Below are positions 56,616-64,000 of a stretch of DNA of 64,000 bases, piece after piece. Origin of the DNA: Sympetrum striolatum (Eukaryota > Arthropoda > Insecta > Odonata > Libellulidae); contig CANPUZ010000061.1 of the NCBI GenBank assembly GCA_947579665.1, forward strand, positions 806,001 to 870,000, written 5' to 3'. Both the position numbers and the translations under genes were made by a program. Positions within the stretch are counted from its first letter, which is position 1, and the number at the start of each line of letters is the position of its first letter. The notes beneath the pieces were generated by a model that was not told where the DNA came from, ran no database searches, and saw only the letters and a list, made by a program, of their open reading frames with translations.

Positions 56616-56630
56616 TTCCTCTCCTCCTTC
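56616..56630 (-). other. Polypurine tract
   Basis: GAAGGAGGAGAGGAA on the minus strand, directly 5' of the 3' LTR. It would prime plus-strand DNA synthesis. Confidence 0.9.
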
Positions 56631-56845
56631 AAAAACAAAGGTTTTTTTAATATATATAAGATAAAAATCAATAAGGAACACAACATTACATTTTAAAGGC
56701 ACTAGGATACAAACAGAATGCCTGAAGTAAAAAAAAGAGAGAGAAAAAAAAAACACAAGATAACTCTCCAGGAAATAAAATTTTTAGAGCATTGGCACAT
56801 TGTCACAAAAAAAAATTTACTAGATAGAATATTGAAAAACAGTTA

Positions 56846-59800
56846 TTATAGGTTTAGTCTTTCCCTCTTCCTCCTCTCTCTCTGAGGGTATCTTCTCGCA
56901 GTCTGAGAACAGTTGCCTTTTTCTTTGGCCACGTCACTAGATTCACTTTCTTTTTCACTTTCTTGTATTGTTTCACCCTCATTTGTTGTATTTAGGTTTT
57001 CACTAGGAGCACAACAAACCACTTGGTCGCTTAACTGTGGGCATGTGATCACTGGGGGAGGTGGGACCCAAGAATCGATGGATGGTCTAAGAATGTCGCT
57101 AATGGGATTAGTATCACGCACTCTTCTATCTGAAACACTTTTATTTTTACAAATGTCAGTAGTGGGATTAGTGTCACGCACTACTCTATCTGAAACACTA
57201 TGTTTACCCTCAATGCCCCTGATCTGATTTAGATGTCTATGCCATATGAGACCACTATCTGTTTCGATCACGAAGTTTCTGGTGCCCTTAACCGCCACAA
57301 CTGATCCCAAAACCCAATTTTCCTTTCCTCGGCATTGTCTGGCAGCCACTCTGTCTCCTACTTTAAACTGTCTGATGCTCTGACAGGGTTTACCAACCTT
57401 ACCAACCGCCCTATCACTAAAGCCTGGCTTCATTAATATTAAGCGAGACCTTGGTACTCTCCCTAGCAGTAGCTTACTGGGGGCTTCGCCTGTCGTTGTG
57501 TGGGGAGTTATTCTGCTGTAGAAAAGAAAACGAGGTAAAGCAACACTAAGAGGAACACTTGAATGCAACATTGTCTTAACTTTCACTTTGAATTCTTTTA
57601 CAAGGTTTTCAGCAGCACCATTAGTCGCTGGATGATATGGTGGGGAACGGATATGCTCAATACCATTTCTAATACAAAATAGCTGAAACTCTTCGGAAGT
57701 AAACTGTGAACCATTATCTGTGACTATAATTTCGGGAAGACCAAAAGTGGCAAAAATGTCCCTTAAATGAGATAGAATCTCTTCTGTTCCACTGTTTTTA
57801 AGTTCCTTGACTTCAGGCCATTTGGAGTAATTATCAATTAAAACTAGGAACATTTTATTAAGAAAAGGTCCAGCCAAGTCCAAGTGCAACCTTTGCCATG
57901 GCTTTTCTGCAGGCTCCCAAGTCTTGATTGGAGCTTTGTTGGGCATGGGCTTGTTGACTATACAATCTGAACATGATTTGGCTAAATTTTCGACATCTGT
58001 GTCTAATTTTGGCCACCATACATAAGACCTGGCTAACGATTTCATCTTATTTATCCCCAAATGACTGGCATGCAATTCACTTAATATTTTACTTCTTAGT
58101 TTACCCGGAATAATTACTCTGTTCCCCCATAACACACAGCCTTGTTCTAGTGTCAGTTCGTATTTTCTAAACCAGTATGGCTTAAGTTCATCATTTACCC
58201 TTGATGACCATCCAAACTTGCAATAATCAATCACCTTACTTAGTGTTATATCTGTCCTTGACTCCTTACTAATGTTTTCAACAGTGATTGGCAAGAATTC
58301 TTTCTCAAGCATATTCACTAGGAATATCTCTCTGACCTCCCCTGAGTTTCCGCTTGCTTGAGACATTCTTGACAACCCATCCGCTACTTTATTTGCCTTT
58401 CCCCCCACATGCTCAATTTTATACAAATACCCTTGCAGAATTACCGCCCATCTTTGAATCCTGTTGGCTGCCATTTGTGGGATCCCTTTATTTTCCCCAA
58501 AAATGAAAATCAGAGGTTTATGATCTGTTCTCAGGGTAAACTCTCGGCCATAGAGATACTGATGGAATTTTTTTACCCCAAAAATAATGGCCAATGCCTC
58601 TTTATCTATCTGAGAGTAGTTTTTTTCTGCTTTGGTGAGTGATCTTGAAGCAAAAGTAATTGGTTTTTCCTCCCCATTTTCTAACCTATGCAAAATAACC
58701 ACTCCTAACCCATAAGGAGAAGCATCACACTCTAACAGAAGTGGCAAGGTCTGACTATAGTGAACCAATACTTTGGCTGATGAAATTGACGTTTTAATTT
58801 CTTCCATGGCAGCACAACACTCTGTTGTCCAAACCCATTTGTTTTCTTTCTGAAGCAGTTTGTGTAATGGGGCTAAAGTAGTGGCTAAATTTGGCAGAAA
58901 CTTGGAATAATATTCAACAAGCCCCAAAAATGCCCTAAGTTGGGAGACGTTTTGAGGGATAGAAAAATTATTTATTGCCTCTACCTTGTCATTGGATGCG
59001 TGGAGACCTTCTTTGTCAATGGTATGCCCTAAGAATTTAACAGAATCTTTCATGAAGGTGCACTTCTCTTTATTAACTTTAAAACCGCTATCATTTAGTC
59101 TCTGAAGGAGTGCTTTCAGGTTTCTAAAATGTTCCAAGTCATTTTTCCCTGTGATTATGATGTCGTCTTGAAAACATGCAACTCCCTCCAGTCCCTGCAA
59201 GGTTTGATCCATGGCTCTCTGAAAAATTGCAGGGGCAGAAGCTACACCAAAAGGCAATCTTTTATATCTAAAAAGTCCTCTGTGGGTATTTATGGTGCAA
59301 AGCTTTTGGGACTCTTGGTCTAGAGGTAACTGTTGATACGCTTGTGACAGATCTACAGTAGAAAACTTTTGTCCACCTTGTAAATTGCAAAATAATTCCT
59401 CCACTCTGGGCAATGGGTAGCGTTCTATTTGAAGTTGAGGGTTAACCGTTACTTTGAAATCCCCGCAAATCCTAATATTACCATTAGCCTTCATCACTGG
59501 AACAATAGGGGTGGCCCACTCACTAAATTCGACAGGATAAATTATGTTGAATTCCACCAATTTTTGAAGTTCCTTTTCGACCTTTTCCCTCAGGGCGAAA
59601 GCAAGAGCTCTGGAATGACAAAAGACTGGTTTTGACCCCGCCTTCAAAAGAAGTTTAAACTTTCCCTTGTTAAATGTTCCTATTCCCCCACTTCCCAGAT
59701 CTCTAAACTCGTTCCACAGCTCCTCGAATGTAGGATTTACTGATTGGGACAGGCTATTAAATGGCAGAGAAAAGTTTAGAGCCTTACACCAATCTCTGCC

Positions 59801-60952
59801 CAACAATGGAACTCCCCCGTTAGGAACTATATAGAGTGGCAAACACAAACTCTCTCTACCTTTCTGTACTTTGACCCATGCACATCCACTAGGAACAATT
59901 AAATCATTTGAATAGGACCTCAATTTCACGGAAGTTCTTCGTAAAGGAACATGCGAAAATTTCTTTTTAAAACAGTTCTCAGAAATGGCCACTATTGCTG
60001 AACCTGTGTCTACTTCCATTCTGATTCTTTTATTTTCCACTTCAATGTCCACAAACCACGGCTCAACGTGCTCTAACGTATCTTTAACACTGAACATGGG
60101 AAGGTGTTCCTCTGAATCGCTCGATTCCTCATTCAGCTGCTCGTCTCGGGAAACTTGGTGGAAAATTTCTCTCCGCGACTCCTTCCTCTGCCCACGTTTC
60201 CTGCATACAGCCTTAAGATGTCCCGTCTGTTTGCAGAAATCGCACTTATAATTGCGATATCTACAATTAAGAGTGCGATGTCCTTCTCTGCCGCAACAAC
60301 TGCATTTCTCGGTGGATGGATCAGGATTCTGTTTCACACTCCTCCCAACTCGTCTGTCGTGAACTCTGAAGACATCCGCTTCGTTTCCGGTAGGGACCGC
60401 ATGACCGTTGCCTCCATCCGTACCGCAGATCACCACGTTTTGCGTCGCTTTCTCCCGCGCATACGCCAACTCCACGGCTTTCTCAAACTGCAGCGATTCA
60501 TCCTCTAAATAAAGCGACTGCACCGTTTGCGCGTTTCTCAGTCCAAGAACAAGTTGATCCCTGAGGGCCTGATCCAAGAACGATCCGAATTTGCAATACC
60601 GCGAGCTCTTCCTTAACCCAGCCGCAAATTCTAGTGCGGACTCCCCTTGATTTTGCACCCTTTTGTTGAATTTATGTCTTTCCGCGATGACCGACCGCTT
60701 GGGTGCGTAATGAGCCCTTAAAAACGACAAAATTTCCTGAAAACTGCGTTCTGCAGGCTTTTTCGGTTCGCAGAGATCCCTTAAGACTTCATACGTCTCC
60801 TTCCCGAGCGAAGATAACAAAATAGCCTTTTTCTTTGCTTCGTCTACGGGTTCCGACCCAATGTCCTTAAGAGTAAAGAATTGCGCGAGCCTTTCTTCAT
60901 AAGACTCCCAATTATCTTCCCCGGCAACAAACCTCTCCATGAGGTTGGCCAT
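56846..60952 (-). CDS. Ty3/gypsy Gag-Pol polyprotein
   Basis: A single frame of 1,368 aa from the first ATG (60,952; the frame is open four codons further, to TTG at 60,964). Numbered from that TTG: gag-like helical region 1-215; zinc knuckles C-x2-C-x4-H-x4-C at 221-234 and 241-254; aspartic protease D-T-G at 319-321; reverse transcriptase with VDLSQAYQQLPLD (about 537-549) and F-Q-D-D (598-601); RNase H with D747, E789, D814 and D862; integrase zinc region H965/H968 and C998/C1001, then D1029, D1083 and E1119 (D,D-35-E). The C-terminus is basic and carries a 20-residue tandem duplication (SVSDRxVRDTNP at about 1,256 and 1,276). Gag and pol are fused without a frameshift, as in some metazoan K02A2.6-like/Mag-like elements. 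All catalytic residues are present, so the protein looks functional. It has no env. Confidence 0.96.
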   Translation of the reverse strand: MANLMERFVAGEDNWESYEERLAQFFTLKDIGSEPVDEAKKKAILLSSLGKETYEVLRDLCEPKKPAERSFQEILSFLRAHYAPKRSVIAERHKFNKRVQNQGESALEFAAGLRKSSRYCKFGSFLDQALRDQLVLGLRNAQTVQSLYLEDESLQFEKAVELAYAREKATQNVVICGTDGGNGHAVPTGNEADVFRVHDRRVGRSVKQNPDPSTEKCSCCGREGHRTLNCRYRNYKCDFCKQTGHLKAVCRKRGQRKESRREIFHQVSRDEQLNEESSDSEEHLPMFSVKDTLEHVEPWFVDIEVENKRIRMEVDTGSAIVAISENCFKKKFSHVPLRRTSVKLRSYSNDLIVPSGCAWVKVQKGRESLCLPLYIVPNGGVPLLGRDWCKALNFSLPFNSLSQSVNPTFEELWNEFRDLGSGGIGTFNKGKFKLLLKAGSKPVFCHSRALAFALREKVEKELQKLVEFNIIYPVEFSEWATPIVPVMKANGNIRICGDFKVTVNPQLQIERYPLPRVEELFCNLQGGQKFSTVDLSQAYQQLPLDQESQKLCTINTHRGLFRYKRLPFGVASAPAIFQRAMDQTLQGLEGVACFQDDIIITGKNDLEHFRNLKALLQRLNDSGFKVNKEKCTFMKDSVKFLGHTIDKEGLHASNDKVEAINNFSIPQNVSQLRAFLGLVEYYSKFLPNLATTLAPLHKLLQKENKWVWTTECCAAMEEIKTSISSAKVLVHYSQTLPLLLECDASPYGLGVVILHRLENGEEKPITFASRSLTKAEKNYSQIDKEALAIIFGVKKFHQYLYGREFTLRTDHKPLIFIFGENKGIPQMAANRIQRWAVILQGYLYKIEHVGGKANKVADGLSRMSQASGNSGEVREIFLVNMLEKEFLPITVENISKESRTDITLSKVIDYCKFGWSSRVNDELKPYWFRKYELTLEQGCVLWGNRVIIPGKLRSKILSELHASHLGINKMKSLARSYVWWPKLDTDVENLAKSCSDCIVNKPMPNKAPIKTWEPAEKPWQRLHLDLAGPFLNKMFLVLIDNYSKWPEVKELKNSGTEEILSHLRDIFATFGLPEIIVTDNGSQFTSEEFQLFCIRNGIEHIRSPPYHPATNGAAENLVKEFKVKVKTMLHSSVPLSVALPRFLFYSRITPHTTTGEAPSKLLLGRVPRSRLILMKPGFSDRAVGKVGKPCQSIRQFKVGDRVAARQCRGKENWVLGSVVAVKGTRNFVIETDSGLIWHRHLNQIRGIEGKHSVSDRVVRDTNPTTDICKNKSVSDRRVRDTNPISDILRPSIDSWVPPPPVITCPQLSDQVVCCAPSENLNTTNEGETIQESEKESESSDVAKEKGNCSQTARRYPQRERRKRERLNL

Positions 60953-60963
60953 CCTCGTCGCCA
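60949..60963 (-). other. Primer binding site, tRNA-Ser type, overlapping the start codon
   Basis: TGGCGACGAGGATGG begins one base after the 5' LTR. Its first 11 bases complement the 3' end (..CCTCGTCG-CCA) of the animal tRNA-Ser(GCU) as I recall it. The first ATG of gag-pol (60,952-60,950) lies within the extended match, so there is almost no 5' leader after the LTR. Confidence 0.8.
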
Positions 60964-60964
60964 A

Positions 60965-61112
60965 TGTAGTAAAGCGCGTGTTTACCGGTTGGAGGCCGGA
61001 AGTAAGACTGCCAGGCAGTTGGCTCCTGGCAGTTTAGCTTCCTCTTTATTCAAACAATGGAGCATCGCAATTACATGCAAGTGGCAGCACATGAGCTAGC
61101 AGAAACACAACA
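60965..61112 (-). repeat. 5' LTR (148 bp)
   Basis: Promoter-side copy, 98.6% identical to the 3' LTR by eye (two differences in 148). TG...CA termini. A very short LTR for a Ty3/gypsy element. Confidence 0.95.
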
Positions 61113-61117
61113 GATGG

Positions 61118-63130
61118 TTACCCGAATTAATAGATAGTGGGTTTATACAGCCTAAAAATATCAATTTTTTTGTACAAGAGCATTGAATATAACATTATTT
61201 TTAACTTACTAGAAAGTAGATTTTATGGTCTTGCACATTGTTATAGCTTGCTCAGCCACTGATTGATCAAAGACATAATGTAAATCTAGAGAATGGCCAG
61301 ATTTGAAAGCATGCATATTACCATTCGTAAGCTTTAGAAGAAAGAATTACCATCAACAAGCACGTTAGGCACAACTGATTATTCAGTTCGTATCACTTTC
61401 AAGAAGATCAAGAAAACATCCATTTAAATACATTCCAATGTTCATACACATGATAATTTACTAAAAGCAGTTACCTATAGTCATAAGAAAATGAAAGATG
61501 ACTCATAAGGTATGAAACCATGCTCTTACCTCTTCTCAGCCACTAAATGATTATAGATATACTTAACTCTCTCTCTTATCACTACTTCGTACATTAATGA
61601 AAATTGTAAATTTTAACATTAGATTTCCACAAAGCAGAAACACATCTCAGAGATATCTCAAATGTCTAACAAGATGTCTCGAAAAGTTCTCAGTCACATC
61701 ACGAAGATCTGTCTCTATGTCCTCTTCAAATATGTCTCATAGGATATCTTGGAGATGTTTCAGTGACATCTCCGAGGTATTTGAAGCCTCGATAAATATT
61801 AATAAAAGGAAACATTCTAAAGGAAAGTGTCTTATCAGCTGGATGACTATATAATCAATAATACTTGTTAACACATTTCACACACATCACATCCCATTTC
61901 CATCTTAAGTTGGAAAACAAAGTAAAAACAGGAAAAAAGGCCATGCTATTTTATTGTTTATTAACAAAAATTGTCACTAATCACACCAGCAGTCAGGTCA
62001 CGAAAACGGCTAAATTCAGAAAACTGTAAAATAGTACAACGTAATATACGTATTGAATCGCCAAAATGTCACTATAGTGTAGACAATATATTCACACAAA
62101 CTGCCAACTAACACAAAAATTGTCAAACCAAACGATTTATACACCAATTCGATTATCAAACGTTGACGTTGAAATGAAAAGTCTCACATTTCACTTAGGA
62201 AAATAAGGGTATAGACTAAAACATAAGCGAGGCCCAACAACAGTCCATCTATTCCGATGGTTGCATGGGTTGAAGGAGAATTTTTATTCCATTTCCTTTC
62301 TCTAAGCGCTAATCTCAAGTTTGTACGACCTTTCTAATTCTAGTTTTCAAAAGAAAAAAGGCTGTAATTGATCAAAACTTTTTACATTTATTCTTTATGG
62401 AAGGAGGTGGAATGAAATATATGCTAAAAATTTGCTTGTTACTTGTTCAAAAAATTGAGTTCTAAAATCATTTAAAAACATTATCAGTATATACGGGAAA
62501 AAATGAGCTGCTGTTGCCTATGAATATTATGTTGGTCAAAATTGTTTGGAATTCTCGAGCATATATATATTAATGGTAAAATTAAATATATATATTAATG
62601 GTAAAATTTCACTTTCACACTTTTACCCAAATTATTATAACTTTCGAATCGTGATATATACATAATTTTCGAAATGCTCAAATTACTTAATTTATACGGC
62701 AGTAAAGGCAATACCAAATATTAACTATTACGCTATTTTGTGGCCCCATGAAAAAATGATCTTGAAAAGTCTCATAAAACAGCTATGAGAAGCCTTTGAG
62801 AGGTATTTCCGGTTTTACGGCGTGAATGTCTCTGAGAGATGTTATGATATGTGGATTGATTTAAAAATATTCCAAAAATTATAAATTCTACAATTATTCC
62901 AAATTATTTTAATTTTGCTGACCATATGTACGGAGAAATAATTGAAACTGTAAACCCTTCAATAATTAACTTTCTTCTTCCCCAAAATGGTAAACATCGA
63001 AATTTCACTATTTCATGTTGACTATCAACATGTCCGTTCTGTGGAACTTCTTAACAGTCATTAGTTCATAAAATTCAAGTTACATTGAACTAAAAATTGT
63101 TTATCAGCATATTTCCCAAATATTTCATAC
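61118..63130. other. AT-rich interval without a recognised gene
   Basis: About 61,640-61,790 is rich in AGATGTCTC-like words and has the hairpin GGAGATGT-TTCAGTG-ACATCTCC. A 23-24 bp tandem duplication (ATATATATTAATGGTAAAAT) is at about 62,563-62,608. Nothing else was identified. Confidence 0.4.
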
Positions 63131-63133
63131 TAA

Positions 63134-64000
63134 TTGTATGTAAAATGTCCTGCATTATCCTTTGTGTTCACTGTCGAGAAATATTATGATAACTTGTGTA
63201 TTGATTCCAAAATGTTAGACCTTAGAAACTGTAATACTGTTCAAGTTTATGATATTTTATCTTGTGTTAACTGGGATGTGGTTATTAATATGAAGTGTAT
63301 GAATGAATCCTTTCTTAAATTAGCTGAAGTGATTAACAATGCCATTTCTCTTTGTACACCAACTAAAATGATAGGCAAAAGTCAATTTCCGGGCTGGTTT
63401 ACTCCTAATCTCATCGAGACCATAAGTACTAAAAGGCAATTACATAGACAATATAAAGAAACTAAATCTGTCAGTGTTTATTTAGATTTTTGTACTGCAC
63501 GTAAAAATGCAAAGAGAAAAATAAGAGAATGTTATGATGGCTATATTCAAAAAGTACAATCTTCAATTCCCTACAATATTAAATATTTTTGGAACTACGT
63601 TAACATGCAAAGAAAAAATAAAGTTCTTCCTGATATGATGTTCCATGGGCATTCAAAGGGTAACGGACCACAAGAGATAGCTAATCTCTTTGCACAGCAT
63701 TTTTCTGATGTGTATAAGCCAGTTAACCTAAAATGTCAAGGGTATTTTTATAACACTAACCTAAATTTATCATTCCTTACCATATCTATGTTATATCTAT
63801 ATGTTATTAATAAACTTAAATCTTTAGACCCAAACTAAGGACCCAGACCTGATGGCATTCCACCCTTTGTATTAAGATATTGTTTTAATGTTCTAGCAGC
63901 ACCTCTTACTTTTTTATTTAATAGGTCCTTAAAATCTGGCATTTTCCCTAATTGTCTAAAGCTTAATCATGTGGTACCTATTTATAAGTCTGGAGATAAA
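63134..64000 (+). pseudogene. LINE ORF2: linker and start of reverse transcriptase, runs off the window
   Basis: The frame reads from YVKCPALSFVFTVEKYYDNL through FPGWFTPNLIETISTKRQLH, KNAKRKIRECYDGYIQKVQS and IKYFWNYVNMQRKNK to IANLFAQHFSDVY, the usual linker between endonuclease and RT in jockey/CR1-type LINEs. It then reaches LKSLDPN, a TAA stop (63,836-63,838), and GPRPDGIPPFVLRYCFNVLA, PLTFLFNRSLKSGIFPNCLK, LNHVVPIYKSGDK, which is RT domain 0/1 (G-P-D-G-I-P, then S-G-x-x-P, V-x-P-I-x-K-x-G-D). The single stop interrupts the otherwise open frame. The endonuclease domain was not recognised upstream, so it is probably 5'-truncated. The remainder lies beyond 64,000. Confidence 0.87.

Larger units (their letters stand above)
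56463..61117 (-). mobile_element. Complete Ty3/gypsy LTR retrotransposon with 5-bp target duplication
   Basis: The element is 56,468-61,112 (4,645 bp), read on the minus strand. It is flanked by GATGG at 56,463-56,467 and 61,113-61,117. It has two 148-bp LTRs that differ at only two positions, a primer binding site next to the 5' LTR, a single uninterrupted gag-pol frame and a polypurine tract next to the 3' LTR. No envelope gene is present. Low LTR divergence and the open frame indicate a recent insertion that may be competent for transposition. Confidence 0.97.

Noticed and set aside
56913..60508. Plus-strand ORFs across the retrotransposon
   Set aside because: They are antisense shadows of the intact gag-pol frame.
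56468..61112. Envelope gene (retrovirus-like errantivirus)
   Set aside because: Only about 230 bp separate the gag-pol stop from the 3' LTR. There is no room for an env frame.
62563..62608. Tandem 23-24 bp duplication as a functional element
   Set aside because: Two copies of AT-rich sequence, most simply replication slippage.

Overview
This is an AT-rich, gene-poor, repeat-dense piece of a nuclear animal genome, most likely an arthropod and probably an insect. Four things support this: introns with GT..AG borders; a nuclear copy of mitochondrial ND4 that reads correctly only with the invertebrate mitochondrial code (TGA=Trp, AGA=Ser, ATA=Met); the mix of jockey/CR1-type LINEs, Penelope, Ty3/gypsy, Harbinger and Tigger elements; and long CA/GT and TATC microsatellites. 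The species cannot be named from the sequence. No intact host protein gene was found.

Layout. 0-10 kb: blocks of an unusual composite repeat, made of about 148-181 bp modules that each carry a tRNA T-arm/B-box-like GGTTCGATNCC site, mixed with LINE fragments and a hairpin-ended element. 10-20 kb: more hairpin-ended elements, LINE 3' ends, a Penelope GIY-YIG remnant, a Tigger/pogo remnant and the ND4 NUMT. 20.9-21.7 kb: a DDX24-like DEAD-box helicase pseudogene that keeps an intron. 22.6-29.2 kb: more composite repeats, plus a small-heat-shock-protein fragment beside a 65-bp-arm palindrome. 29-44 kb: mostly unrecognised AT-rich DNA, with a GC-richer candidate first exon of a host gene (about 35.2-36.05 kb), a possible second exon, a hammerhead-like inverted repeat, degenerate long repeats and a 1,040-bp TIR element with a perfect 8-bp target duplication. 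44.1-49.4 kb: a decayed PIF/Harbinger transposon inside an older TA-flanked inverted-repeat element. 50.0-52.3 kb: another composite-repeat block. 52.3-56.5 kb: nothing recognised. 56,468-61,112: a complete, young Ty3/gypsy retrotransposon with 148-bp LTRs, 5-bp target duplications, primer binding site, polypurine tract and one intact gag-pol ORF. 63.1-64.0 kb: a LINE ORF2 running off the window.

The observation most likely to be new is the composite repeat family. Its modules are diverged from each other in most of their length, but nearly all keep GGTTCGATNCC, a match to the Pol III B box and tRNA T-arm. The spacings are reproduced almost exactly between composites (176/169/166/157/148 in one subtype, 176/171/166/167/165 in the other). 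Composites are joined head-to-tail, head-to-head and tail-to-tail through TATC/TATA-rich linkers and end in a short perfect hairpin. This layout resembles HINE/DINE and bivalve pearl elements (non-autonomous Helentron relatives), but the T-arm site in every module is not something I can match to a described family.
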